64,000 nt of DNA from the NCBI RefSeq assembly GCF_000317285.1, contig NZ_AJLN01000116.1, forward strand, positions 124,001-188,000. The letters are read 5' to 3'. Positions 14,270 to 22,716 of this stretch are shown piece by piece (the first letter of the stretch is position 1; each line of letters opens with the position of its first letter). The position numbers and the translations under genes were made by a program. The notes beneath the pieces were generated by a model that saw only the letters and a list, made by a program, of their open reading frames with translations, was not told the origin of the DNA and searched no databases. Source of the DNA: Chlorogloeopsis fritschii PCC 6912. GTDB lineage: Bacteria > Cyanobacteriota > Cyanobacteriia > Cyanobacteriales > Nostocaceae.

Positions 14270-14755
14270 ATGCAAGACGCAATTACCGCTGTTATTAATT
14301 CTTCAGACGTTCAAGGTAAGTACTTGGACACTGCTGCTCTAGAGAAGCTCAAGGGCTACTTCTCAACTGGAGAACTACGTGTACGTGCTGCTACCACCAT
14401 CGCTGCTAATGCTGCTGCGATCGTGAAAGAAGCTGTGGCTAAGTCCCTCCTGTACTCTGATATCACCCGTCCCGGCGGTAACATGTATACCACTCGCCGT
14501 TATGCTGCTTGCATCCGCGACTTGGATTACTACCTCCGCTATGCTACCTATGCTATGTTGGCTGGTGACCCCTCCATTTTGGACGAGCGCGTACTCAATG
14601 GCTTGAAGGAAACCTACAACTCTCTGGGTGTACCCATCGGCGCTACCGTACAAGCTATCCAAGCAATGAAGGAAGTAACCGCTAGCTTGGTAGGCCCCGA
14701 CGCTGGTAAAGAAATGGGTGTTTACTTCGACTATATCAGCTCTGGCTTGAGCTAG
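14270..14755 (+). CDS. apcB: Allophycocyanin beta chain
   Basis: Partner of ApcA in the allophycocyanin trimer. The 161 residues carry the chromophore Cys in [20 protein letters not shown] (Cys near residue 81). The start [20 protein letters not shown] is characteristic. The Asn of the family's N-methylasparagine site is probably the one in GGNMYTTRR. It is separated from apcC by 224 bp containing a long inverted repeat. Confidence 0.99.
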   Translation: MQDAITAVINSSDVQGKYLDTAALEKLKGYFSTGELRVRAATTIAANAAAIVKEAVAKSLLYSDITRPGGNMYTTRRYAACIRDLDYYLRYATYAMLAGDPSILDERVLNGLKETYNSLGVPIGATVQAIQAMKEVTASLVGPDAGKEMGVYFDYISSGLS

Positions 14756-14801
14756 GAGATAGTTTGCGCTTAAGAATTTAGGTGCGACTTTAATTTAAGG
14801 T

Positions 14802-14900
14802 CTGGAAATCAGTCGTGAGTGCTAGGGCGTTATGTCGCTTATCAAGCTAAATAAATAAATGATGAGTGATAACTGTCTAGTATTGACGCTTGATTTCCAG
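14802..14900 (+). promoter_or_regulatory. Long inverted repeat between apcB and apcC
   Basis: CTGGAAATCA (14802-14811) and TGATTTCCAG (14891-14900) form a perfect 10-bp stem enclosing about 79 nt. In other cyanobacteria abundant apcAB and rarer apcABC transcripts are known, so this structure is a plausible attenuation or processing site that sets the linker-to-allophycocyanin ratio. The role is inferred. Confidence 0.55.
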
Positions 14901-14979
14901 CCTTGGAATGAATAAAGACAAGAAAGACAAGATTTTGAAATAAAAAAGTTTTCACTTTCGCTACAGGAGATTTACGAAA

Positions 14980-15186
14980 ATGTCGCGCTTATTTAAAATT
15001 ACTGCTTGTGTTCCCAGCCAAACTAGAATTCGCACTCAGCGGGAATTGCAAAATACTTACTTCACTAAGTTAGTTCCTTATGAAAACTGGTTCCGCGAAC
15101 AGCAACGTATTCAAAAAATGGGTGGCAAAATCGTTAAAGTAGAATTAGCTACTGGTAAGCAAGGAACAAATACTGGTTTAGCTTAA
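14980..15186 (+). CDS. apcC: Phycobilisome core small linker ApcC (Lc7.8)
   Basis: Small linker that caps and stabilises allophycocyanin trimers in the core cylinders. The 68 residues start MSRLFKITACVPSQTRIRTQ, with the CpcD-like fold signature TRIRTQRELQNTYFTKLVPY. The ribosome-binding site AGGAGA lies 10 nt upstream of ATG. It is the last gene of the operon and is followed by a good terminator hairpin. Confidence 0.98.
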   Translation: MSRLFKITACVPSQTRIRTQRELQNTYFTKLVPYENWFREQQRIQKMGGKIVKVELATGKQGTNTGLA

Positions 15187-15223
15187 TATAATTGCTATAG
15201 ACCAAATTATTGTAGGGAGTTGC

Positions 15224-15247
15224 AAGAGGTCTGTTTGACCTCTTTTT
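15224..15247 (+). terminator. Rho-independent terminator of the apc operon
   Basis: AAGAGGTC (15224-15231), loop TGTTT, then GACCTCTT (15237-15244) and a T-run. It lies 38 bp after the apcC stop. Confidence 0.85.
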
Positions 15248-15515
15248 CGTATTATTATCTCTGTGTAAGCTCTGCGACTTCTCCAAGAATTTGCAGAGCT
15301 GTGTTTTTAGTTTATTTATGTTAACTAACTAAATTTTATAGTGTTCTATAGAACTTATGCAGCAGTAACAAAAAATAAACCACATAGACGCGGAGCGGCT
15401 TCCCGCAGGGTAGGGCACAAAGAACACAAAGAAATAAGAGTTTGAGAGAGTTTTTACATAAGTCCTGTTCTTGTAAAAATCGGCTTGTTTGAAAATAGAA
15501 TTAAGTGCAAGAGGT
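15248..15515. other. Intergenic stretch with dispersed-repeat debris
   Basis: The region between the apc terminator and the dioxygenase stop holds no credible gene. A patch around 15385-15430 (GCGGAGCGGCTTCCCGCAGG, then GGCACAAAGAACACAAAGAA) resembles widespread cyanobacterial intergenic repeats. The motif ATAGAATTAAGTGCAAGAGG (15497-15516) resembles the 3' flanks of the palindromes at 40631 and 57366. Confidence 0.5.
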
Positions 15516-16505
15516 TCAATCAAACATTTTCAGAAGACGATATCCACGCGTATATAGCGGAACTGGGCACCCTGCTTTGTGCCTTATCTCTTCAATACTT
15601 TCATCGAATACAATTAGCGTTTCCTTACCCACTTTCAACCACTCTTGGTAGGGTACGCTCATATCTTCTTCCACACCACCAATACTCGGTGGTACCATTG
15701 CCCGGTATGCTTCGTTGAATTTTCTGCGAAATCTAAAATCTACTGAAATTCTTAATCCTTCTGCTTTTCGTCTGACTGTTTGGTGCAATCCGCGAGCATC
15801 GTTGAAGTACATAGTGCCGTGTTGTAATTGTGCTTCTGGGTAAGAGACAACCATTGGAATATCTCTACCTTCATCAAAATCGGACATTACCCGCATTGCT
15901 TGTAGTTCCATTTCGCAGGGCATTTCACCAGCTTCAATAGTTATATTTTCTATGTCCCCAAACAACGGCAAAATTACAACTGTTGCATCTGCCGGAACTC
16001 CTGCCCAAACATCGCTATGACATTTTGAGCTAGCAAAGGGTAAACGAGATTTTTCTGGATCGGTTTTGCCATATACCATGCGCAGATTTACTGGCAAATC
16101 TACTGCATCGATTAAGTCGTTTGCTCCCAATTGATAAAAAGCTTCAGCAACGCTTTTTTGAAAAAGGTTAAAAGCCAGAGTGTGTTCGCGCTTTGGCATT
16201 AAAAGTCCAGTTCCGGTATAGTTGGGTAAAGTATTTCTTGCTTTCAGAAGTTTTTGGAGCATTTCCGCTTCTGAAAGAATGATGGGGCTATTTAAACAAG
16301 CTGAAATGTAAGTTGCCGCTGCAATTTTGATTTGCTGGAACAGTTCAGGCTTTAATTTGTGCTCAAACAATAGTCTGTACTGCCGCTTGGTAGAAATGCG
16401 ATCGCTAAGTTCATCAAATAGCCGATCGCCTAGTTGAGAGAATGCGATCGCGCGTTCATATTCTGACTGATTGTTAAGTTCTGCTCTGGCTAATAATCCT
16501 TCCAT
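15516..16505 (-). CDS. Putative Fe(II)/2-oxoglutarate-dependent dioxygenase
   Basis: The 329-residue soluble protein has no product I recognise by name. The C-terminal half looks like a double-stranded beta-helix oxygenase, with an HxD pair H163/D165 (KCHSDVWAGVPAD), distal His H241 (GLHQTVRRK) and a 2-oxoglutarate-anchoring Arg candidate at R252 or R258 (GLRISVDFRFRR). Spacing and order fit the Fe(II)/2OG facial triad. The first 130 residues are helical and match nothing I know. It is transcribed away from a methyltransferase/diiron-oxidase pair across a long AT-rich gap, so a shared role in modifying a small molecule is possible. The substrate is unknown. Confidence 0.6.
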   Translation of the reverse strand: MEGLLARAELNNQSEYERAIAFSQLGDRLFDELSDRISTKRQYRLLFEHKLKPELFQQIKIAAATYISACLNSPIILSEAEMLQKLLKARNTLPNYTGTGLLMPKREHTLAFNLFQKSVAEAFYQLGANDLIDAVDLPVNLRMVYGKTDPEKSRLPFASSKCHSDVWAGVPADATVVILPLFGDIENITIEAGEMPCEMELQAMRVMSDFDEGRDIPMVVSYPEAQLQHGTMYFNDARGLHQTVRRKAEGLRISVDFRFRRKFNEAYRAMVPPSIGGVEEDMSVPYQEWLKVGKETLIVFDESIEEIRHKAGCPVPLYTRGYRLLKMFD

Positions 16506-17215
16506 AATTATCCTTTCTTAATTTTTGCAATTGAATAAGTTGGGCTTAGAAATAGAGAAATATGATTTCTGACTAATAAACTCTACTGGTTTTCTAGATT
16601 CTTAATAGAAGATTCTTACAGAGTGCTAACTAATTAAATCTAATGAAAACCAATAATTTTATCTTGAAGGAATATAAATGGAGTTAAAAGAGTGATACTC
16701 CGGATAAATTTTATAAATTAGAAATAAAGATTATGGGAGAAATATTTCATATTTTTAAAGCAGATTAGATTATGAAGCTTAGTCTAAAAAACATAAAATT
16801 TACTTAAGATATTGTATAGCTTTCTATAAATTTACTAGTAAATCAATATAAAGTGTTTGAAACAGCTAGTTATAGCTTGATTCACAGCCTCATCTCTAGA
16901 GAAGTTATAAAAATCAGTAAAATCAACATTATCAACAAAATATACAATTGCTAAAACTATAGTGTAGCTGGTGAAAATCTAATTTGAATTGAAGAAGAGC
17001 AGATTAATTGACCAGTAATTAAGTATAAGCCTGGTTAACATTTTTGAAAGAGTGCCGAGCAAAATTGTTTGTTGTGCATATTCTTTCTATTGGTCAGATT
17101 TTAGCTTCTTAAATATGCTCTTTTGAGAAGGATTGAAAAATTAATGTTAATCATTTGCTTAAACATCAGGGGCTTAACTCAATCGATTTAATTGGAAGAA
17201 ATAAAGAACTGCAAA
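16506..17215. other. Long AT-rich divergent intergenic region
   Basis: About 710 bp, visibly richer in A and T than the surroundings, between the divergent dioxygenase and methyltransferase genes. I see no gene, RNA or clear operator, apart from a small palindrome at about 16842 (TTTACTAGTAAA). It should contain the promoters for both directions. Confidence 0.5.
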
Positions 17216-17986
17216 ATGACAAGCCCAAATAATAAAAATTCCACTAAAAACCTTTATGACAGTACAGCATCACAGTGGATTAGAGGAGAACCTTCTTCAC
17301 TATCTGACTTTACAGCACGCCCGTTTGTGTTAGAACTTTGTGAGCCTGTTAAGGGTTTGCGGGTTTTGGATCTTGGTTGTGGTGAAGGTTATTGCAGCCG
17401 AGAGTTACGCAAAAGAGGTGCAGCACAAGTATGTGGTGTTGATATTTCTGAAGGCATGATTGCCGCAGCAAAGTTGCAGGAAGCGGAAGATTCCTTAGGT
17501 ATTCACTATGAAGTAGGATGTGCTACCGAACTCAAGCAATTTGGCGATCGCACATTTGACTTGGTAGTTGCTGTTTTTCTTTTTAACTACTTAACAACTG
17601 CTCAAACCCAGCAATGCATCGCAGAAATTGCACGTGTACTTTGCCCTGGGGGTAAATTTGTTTTCAGTGTTCCCCATCCATCCTTTCCTTATATGCGAGA
17701 AGCAGCCTATCCCTTCTATTTTGAAGTTGAAGGTAGAGGCTACTTCAGTAAACGAGATTGGCAATTTCCAGGGCGGATATGGAAAAGAGACGGTTCTTGG
17801 CTAAATGTGCAATTAGTTCATAAAACCTTTGAAGACTATTTTGATGCCCTCAAAAAAGCTGGCTTCAATACAATGCCCGTGCTCAGAGAATTACGAGTTA
17901 CCCCAGAACACATCGCACTCGATGAATTATTCTTCCGCCCTTTGATTGATTTACCACTTCATCTTGCTATACAGGTATCACGATGA
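17216..17986 (+). CDS. Class I SAM-dependent methyltransferase
   Basis: A small-molecule-type methyltransferase of about 256 residues. Motif I is VLDLGCGEGYCSREL, post-I is VCGVDISEGMIAAAKLQE, motif II is FDLVVAVFLFNYL and motif III is LCPGGKFVFSVPHPSF. The C-terminal part is Trp/Tyr-rich (YFSKRDWQFPGRIWKRDGSW), as in methyltransferases that close over an organic substrate. The open frame extends upstream to a TTG at 17192, but ATG 17216 is the more likely start. Its last codons overlap the next gene by 4 bp (ATGA), so the two are translationally coupled. Confidence 0.85.
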   Translation: MTSPNNKNSTKNLYDSTASQWIRGEPSSLSDFTARPFVLELCEPVKGLRVLDLGCGEGYCSRELRKRGAAQVCGVDISEGMIAAAKLQEAEDSLGIHYEVGCATELKQFGDRTFDLVVAVFLFNYLTTAQTQQCIAEIARVLCPGGKFVFSVPHPSFPYMREAAYPFYFEVEGRGYFSKRDWQFPGRIWKRDGSWLNVQLVHKTFEDYFDALKKAGFNTMPVLRELRVTPEHIALDELFFRPLIDLPLHLAIQVSR

Positions 17987-18717
17987 AAAACTTGTCTTCT
18001 TTTGCCAATATTCAGGAATCTTTACGTGGAATTACTGCTAATCATTCTCTTTGGAATCATGAGTTTTTAAACCGTTGTCGTACTAGACAATTGTCTCTGC
18101 AAGAGGTACAAGTACTAGCTGTGCAAATGTATAAATTCTCTAAAGAATTTAATCGTATCCTGGCTAGAATCTTATCTTGCTGTAAAGATGAAAGTGCTCA
18201 GTTAGTAATCCTAGAAAATCTATTTGACGAAATGGGGCAAGGAGATTTAAATCAGTCTCATCCAGAGTTATTTCGCCGCTTCACAAGGGCACTTGGTATT
18301 GACGACGAAATTCTTGCCATCCAAGCTCCAACTCTTGAAACTCAAGCCTTAGTTAATACCTACCTACAGATACCGCATCAGTATGGTTTTTTAGGTGCAC
18401 TTGGTGCAGTATGTTACGCTTCAGAAGGTATTGTAAGTACGCTGTATACCCAACTATATCAAGGCATCATTGGTGCTGCACCTTTACCAAAAGAATCTCT
18501 AAAATTTTTTGAAGTCCATATTGATGTGGATGATAGCCATGCAGCAAAGCTAGCAGCACTGATTGAACCTCGGCTAACCACGCATGAAGAATTAGAAAAG
18601 ATAAAACTTGCCATTCTAGAAGCAATGAATGCTCGCGTGCAATTTTTTAATGGAGTTCAGCGTCAAATAAATGAGTCTAGCTTGATTGCTAATTCATTGA
18701 TGCTTATGAACGTATAG
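17983..18717 (+). CDS. Haem-oxygenase-like diiron oxidase (HDO/PqqC-like superfamily)
   Basis: The 244-residue all-helical protein resembles the 'iron-containing redox enzyme' family, whose members include UndA, BesC, CADD and the SznF central domain. Candidate diiron ligands are the Glu/His set in ENLFDEMGQGDLNQSHPELF, the Glu in CYASEGIVSTLY and the HxxxDxxH motif HIDVDDSH. These enzymes use O2 to cleave C-C or C-N bonds, desaturate or N-oxygenate amines and amino acids. The substrate here is unknown. The gene is coupled by a 4-bp overlap to the methyltransferase and lies 214 bp upstream of an NO sensor. Confidence 0.75.
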   Translation: MKNLSSFANIQESLRGITANHSLWNHEFLNRCRTRQLSLQEVQVLAVQMYKFSKEFNRILARILSCCKDESAQLVILENLFDEMGQGDLNQSHPELFRRFTRALGIDDEILAIQAPTLETQALVNTYLQIPHQYGFLGALGAVCYASEGIVSTLYTQLYQGIIGAAPLPKESLKFFEVHIDVDDSHAAKLAALIEPRLTTHEELEKIKLAILEAMNARVQFFNGVQRQINESSLIANSLMLMNV

Positions 18718-18748
18718 CAAGGAAAGGTGAACATACTGTTGTAAGTAT

Positions 18749-18790
18749 GCTGGATTTAGCGACTAAAATAGCATCCAGCCTACTTTATTT
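18749..18790 (+). terminator. Possible weak terminator after the diiron oxidase gene
   Basis: GCTGGAT (18749-18755) and ATCCAGC (18773-18779) pair, with extra TTAG/CTAA pairing inside. The hairpin is followed by a broken T-rich tract (TACTTTATTTTTC). It may only partly separate the enzyme genes from the H-NOX genes. Confidence 0.45.
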
Positions 18791-18931
18791 TTCTATTTTC
18801 TCCAACTATAGAGTTAAAGCAAAACCAAAGTTTGGCTACGATAAAAAATTTCAAAACAGGTGTATAAAGTTTATTTTTGAATTGAACTTCAAGCAAACAA
18901 TTGAAATTAGATACACAAATCAGGAGGCTGA

Positions 18932-19483
18932 ATGTACGGGTTAGTCAATAAAGCAATTCAAGATATGGTATGTAGTCGGTTTGACGAAAAGACTTGGGAA
19001 GAAATTAAGCAGAAAGCAGAAATAGAAGTCGATGTTTTTATCAGAATGGAAGCTTATCCTGATGACATCACTCATAGGCTAGTAAAAGCTGCTAGTGCTG
19101 TACTGAATCTAACACCTCAAGAAATCATGCAAGCTTTTGGAGAATATTGGGTGCAGTATACAGCACAGGAGGGTTATGGTGAACTGATGGATATGAGTGG
19201 AGATAATCTGGTTGAATTTTTAGAAAATCTCGATAACCTTCATGCTCGCGTAGGAATTAGTTTTCCTAAGCTTCAACCTCCATCTTTTGAGTGTGCAGAT
19301 ACAGAAGAAGAATCTTTAAGCTTACATTATCGTTCAACTAGAGAAGGACTAGCTCCAATGGTAATTGGTTTAGTCAAGGGATTGGGAAAAAGATTTGATA
19401 CAGAAGTTGATATTGCCCAAACCCAAAGTCGGGAAGAAGGAGCTGAACACGATGAATTTTTGGTGAAATACAAACCACAATGA
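18932..19483 (+). CDS. H-NOX haem-based nitric oxide sensor
   Basis: The 183-residue stand-alone H-NOX (HNOB) domain binds haem and senses NO. The proximal haem ligand is H104 in [20 protein letters not shown], the haem-propionate-binding YxSxR motif is Y133-S135-R137, and a distal-pocket Trp lies at W73. Position 140 is Leu in STREGLAPM, where O2-binding members have Tyr, so this protein should bind NO and CO but not O2. It closely resembles the Nostoc H-NOX of known structure. A strong AGGAGG precedes the ATG. The kinase gene follows after 7 bp. Confidence 0.95.
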   Translation: MYGLVNKAIQDMVCSRFDEKTWEEIKQKAEIEVDVFIRMEAYPDDITHRLVKAASAVLNLTPQEIMQAFGEYWVQYTAQEGYGELMDMSGDNLVEFLENLDNLHARVGISFPKLQPPSFECADTEEESLSLHYRSTREGLAPMVIGLVKGLGKRFDTEVDIAQTQSREEGAEHDEFLVKYKPQ

Positions 19484-19490
19484 GAACAAC

Positions 19491-20951
19491 ATGATTCTTA
19501 CTCAGTTGAGTCTTTCGTTTGATTCATTTGCAAAAGCATTTCCATTTCATTTTGTAATTAACCGCGACTTGGAAATTGTACAAATTGGTACGGTTCTACA
19601 GCGTATTTGTCCCGAAGAAATTATAGGCAAATCTCTTGAGCAGTATTTTCAAATCAATCGCCCAAATATTCCAATTGATTTTGATGTTTTTATCAAACAG
19701 TCTCGCGCTCTTTTTATTGTGGAGTTTCTCCACAATGGAATGCAGCTGAAGGGGCAAATGGTATATCAAGTAGAACAGGATGTAGTATTTTTTCTTGGTT
19801 CCCCCTGGATAACTGATACTAATAGTCTTGCCCCTTTTGGCCTTAAACTCAAGGATTTTGCAATTCACGATCCAATCGTTGATTTTATCTTTTTACTACA
19901 AGCTAAGAATACAGCTTTAGCTGATACTGAAAAGTTAACAGCAGAACTAACCCAGCAACAAGTGGAATTAAAGAGTGCTCTGCAAATCAAAGAAAATTTA
20001 GCTAAAATTGCTAAATCGCAGGCTGAAAGATTACAAAAATCTTTAATGGAATTGCAAGATGCCCAAGCTCAATTAGTTCAAGCGGAAAAAATGTCTAGTC
20101 TTGGACAAATGGTGGCAGGAATAGCTCATGAAATTAATAACCCCATTAATTTTATTTATGGCAATATAAATTATGTTGAAGAATACGCACAAGACTTATT
20201 AAACTTAGTTAAGCTTTATCAAAAATATAATTACAATCAAATAACAGAAATTCAGGATTACATTAAAAACATTGATTTAGAATACCTAACTGATGATTTA
20301 CCACAAATCATCAATTCTATAAAAATAGGTGCAGAACGCATTACAGAGATAGTTTTATCTCTTCGTAACTTTTCCCGCTTAGATGAAGCTGAGATGAAAA
20401 GGGTTAATATTCATGAAGGAATAGATAGTACTTTACTACTTTTGCAACATCGGCTTAAAGCTCAATCAAATCGTTCTAGCATAGAAATTGTGAAAACATA
20501 TGGAAATTTGCCTTTAGTAGAATGCTATCCTGGTCAACTTAATCAAGTATTCATGAATATTATTAGTAATGCAATTGATGCGCTGGATAGTCATAACAGT
20601 CAAAAATCTACGGAAGAAAGTCAGGCTAATCAACGTAAAATTAGTATTGCTACAGAATTATTGGAAAGCAACTTTGTTTTAATCAGAATTGCCGATAATG
20701 GTTCAGGTATACCTGAGTCTATTAAATCACAAATTTTTGATCCATTTTTCACAACTAAACCTGTTGGAAAAGGTACAGGGTTGGGTTTGTCAATCAGTTA
20801 TAAAATAGTAGTGGGAAAACACAAAGGACAACTTAGTTGTGTTTCACAGCCAGATCAAGGAACCGAGTTCTGGATCAAGATTCCTTTATCAGTTGATAGC
20901 CAAACAGGGAATAATCTTGAATCACTGACTTATGTAATGCAAGAAAGTTAA
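19491..20951 (+). CDS. H-NOX-associated sensor histidine kinase
   Basis: Partner kinase for the preceding H-NOX. In the 486 residues, the N-terminal part (about 1-135) is an HNOB-associated domain. A coiled coil (about 140-200) follows, then a HisKA H-box with H213 ([18 protein letters not shown]). The ATPase part has the N-box [16 protein letters not shown]1 [10 protein letters not shown]-box [14 protein letters not shown] and G2 GLGLSISY. There is no transmembrane segment, so it is cytoplasmic. In characterised systems NO-bound H-NOX inhibits the kinase. No response regulator is encoded nearby. Confidence 0.93.
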   Translation: MILTQLSLSFDSFAKAFPFHFVINRDLEIVQIGTVLQRICPEEIIGKSLEQYFQINRPNIPIDFDVFIKQSRALFIVEFLHNGMQLKGQMVYQVEQDVVFFLGSPWITDTNSLAPFGLKLKDFAIHDPIVDFIFLLQAKNTALADTEKLTAELTQQQVELKSALQIKENLAKIAKSQAERLQKSLMELQDAQAQLVQAEKMSSLGQMVAGIAHEINNPINFIYGNINYVEEYAQDLLNLVKLYQKYNYNQITEIQDYIKNIDLEYLTDDLPQIINSIKIGAERITEIVLSLRNFSRLDEAEMKRVNIHEGIDSTLLLLQHRLKAQSNRSSIEIVKTYGNLPLVECYPGQLNQVFMNIISNAIDALDSHNSQKSTEESQANQRKISIATELLESNFVLIRIADNGSGIPESIKSQIFDPFFTTKPVGKGTGLGLSISYKIVVGKHKGQLSCVSQPDQGTEFWIKIPLSVDSQTGNNLESLTYVMQES

Positions 20952-21003
20952 TATTACTGAGCATACTTAAATGTTGTTTATGTTTTATCTTACCCTTCTC
21001 TTT

Positions 21004-21034
21004 AGGAAGCAGTATAAAAAGCTGCTTCCTTTTT
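21004..21034 (+). terminator. Rho-independent terminator of the H-NOX/kinase genes
   Basis: AGGAAGCAG (21004-21012), loop TATAAAAAG, CTGCTTCCT (21022-21030), then TTTT. It lies 53 bp after the kinase stop. Confidence 0.88.
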
Positions 21035-21483
21035 GCTTTTATGAAATTTTTTTATCAATCGCAGAAAGATTTGTGCCAGACTTAGGGGATTTAGCCAGTA
21101 GTACAGTGTGACTGGTTATGATACTCATATCTTTTACCAGTTGCTTGATGGCAATTTTTTTAAGGCTGGCACTGCCTAACTTTCCTCAAACCCTTATTTT
21201 TGCGTTGGGCATAGTACCCACCCTACTTAAAGAAGCGCGATCGCTAACTCTAATACTTAAATATATTTATTGACGCTGTATTTTTAGTTTGTTATACTTG
21301 CGGCTGCGATATTTTAATTGATAATTATCATTTTTAATAATTAATTAAATTTTATATTTATAAATAAAAATCACAACAGAATGACGACGTTAATTTTTGA
21401 AAGAGGAAATTGACGATGCGTTAAAATTACCTTATTTTTCTAAATTAATATTTTGAAAGTCTTTATCAATTCTTAAATTGAGC

Positions 21484-21497
21484 AAATGACGTCATTT
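21484..21497 (+). promoter_or_regulatory. Perfect 14-bp palindrome, candidate operator
   Basis: AAATGACGTCATTT lies about 31 bp upstream of the lipoprotein start. A related half (ATGACGACGTTAAT) occurs at about 21381. The position suggests a dimeric regulator site, but I cannot assign the regulator. Confidence 0.4.
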
Positions 21498-21528
21498 AAG
21501 TCAATCAATACTTAAAGAATTAATAATT

Positions 21529-22203
21529 ATGCAAAAAGTCATACTTACTTTTATCTCGGTTCTTTTAATCAGTTATAATTTTGGCTGTACTAAGGTTGCC
21601 AACTCATCTTCAGGTATGTTTGCTCCACAAAAAACACCTCTTAAACAGCAAGCTTCTACTCCTGATTTCGCTGATGATACAGAAAAATTTCAGTTTAAAA
21701 AAGAAGATAATTCAGATTTATTTGTGCTTAAGAAAAAAGCAAGTGATGCAAATTTATTTGATGCTAATCACAAAAATATAGCAATAATTAAAACTGAAGT
21801 TGATGGCAAATTTAAACTTAAGAATTCTTCGGATAAAACCTTAGGATATGTAGTTTTTGAAAAAGAACATTGGAAGCTTGAAAATTCTGACAATAAAGAG
21901 TTATATACTTTCCGAAAGCAAGGTAAGAAAGATTATAAGTTAGAGGACTGGACAAATAGAGAAATTTATCGAATTAAAAAGCGTGATTATGGGTTCGATA
22001 TTCTTAAAGCAAATAAAAAGCTACTGTACAAGGTAGAAGTCAAAGAGGGTAAAACCTCTTTGAGAGATACAGATGATAAAACTATTTTCTCTACACAGTC
22101 GGAGTTATCACCAATTGCATTTGCTTGCTTTGGCTTAGATGCCCTAACTCGCGAACAACAGGCGGCTTTGGCTTATGCTGTAAAGTTGACAGAGGGAAAA
22201 TAA
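21529..22203 (+). CDS. Repeat-containing lipoprotein, function unknown
   Basis: The 224-residue protein starts with a lipoprotein signal (MQKVILTFISVLLISYNFGC), giving a lipidated Cys at residue 20. After a Ser/Pro/Gln linker, residues about 52-195 consist of roughly seven degenerate 20-22-residue units of the form (F/Y)KL(K/E)xxDNKxLYxxRK. Examples are KFKLKNSSDKTLGYVVFEKE and DYKLEDWTNREIYRIKKRDY. The alternating pattern predicts stacked beta-hairpins. The end (FACFGLDALTREQQAALAYA) is probably a helix. It is likely anchored in the envelope facing the periplasm. I do not recognise the family. Confidence 0.75.
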   Translation: MQKVILTFISVLLISYNFGCTKVANSSSGMFAPQKTPLKQQASTPDFADDTEKFQFKKEDNSDLFVLKKKASDANLFDANHKNIAIIKTEVDGKFKLKNSSDKTLGYVVFEKEHWKLENSDNKELYTFRKQGKKDYKLEDWTNREIYRIKKRDYGFDILKANKKLLYKVEVKEGKTSLRDTDDKTIFSTQSELSPIAFACFGLDALTREQQAALAYAVKLTEGK

Positions 22204-22716
22204 ACTTTGCATACTTTGAGCTATAGTTAATTGGCAATTGCTTTGAGTTACCAATATAGAAAAATAGCGCGATCGCACTAAAATTTTAGCTGCTAGTTGC
22301 CCTCTAGAGTGCGCAAGATTTATGTATATCTTACCATCCGGTAATTGAATGTTAAGCTGCGGCAGACGTGGTAGTGGGAGGTGGTGGTTACAACACGGTT
22401 TACGAATGTGCAGCAGTAGGTGTACCTTTGGTAGCATTCGCTTTTAAACGATTGCACGATCGCCAGCATAATAAGGTTTCTGTGGTATGCCCTGCAGGGA
22501 GTATCACAGATGCTGTTGAGACACTCAGAAAGATTTGAAACAGGATAAATACCAAGATTATTCTGTCTGTACCTGATTATATTAAAGGCGTTGTACAAGC
22601 AATGTGGTTAATTGAGGGAGTTCTGAATGTCAATCGAGTTTGAGGAGCGCGATCGCTCTAGAGCGTACTATCATTAAACGTCAATTGGGAACATTACACT
22701 TAAATCCGTACAGATC
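22204..22716. other. Intergenic region with a degraded glycosyltransferase gene
   Basis: The 513 bp between the lipoprotein gene and ftsW contain one recognisable piece of coding history (22356-22538, listed separately). The rest has stops in all frames. A HIP1 octamer lies near 22270. Confidence 0.5.
22356..22538 (+). pseudogene. C-terminal remnant of a GT28/MurG-like glycosyltransferase
   Basis: An open stretch of 60 codons without a start, entered directly from a TAA, reads like the nucleotide-sugar-binding end of a GT28-type glycosyltransferase. It contains ADVVVGGGGYNTVYECAAVG followed by VPLVAFAFKRLHDRQ, and it ends at a TGA. The Gly-rich loop and the E...G(V/I)P motif are diagnostic of GT-B enzymes. 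No N-terminal half is present upstream, so this looks like a decaying fragment. Confidence 0.6.

Larger units (their letters stand above)
20952..21528. other. Intergenic region downstream of the H-NOX kinase
   Basis: The 577-bp gap starts with the kinase terminator and is then mostly AT-rich. It has a short inverted repeat of the GGGCATAGTACCCACC type near 21208. A 12-bp palindrome TGATAATTATCA (21319-21330) is faintly Fur-box-like but lacks the full spacing. A perfect 14-bp palindrome AAATGACGTCATTT (21484-21497) lies just before the lipoprotein gene. No gene is seen. Confidence 0.5.

Noticed and set aside
18747-18944. 65-codon frame between the diiron enzyme and the H-NOX gene
   Set aside because: It covers the terminator-like hairpin, is AT-driven (Lys/Phe/Ile-rich), and overlaps the H-NOX start.
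21319-21330. Possible Fur box
   Set aside because: TGATAATTATCA is palindromic but lacks the three central bases of the 7-1-7 consensus, and it lies 200 bp from the next start.
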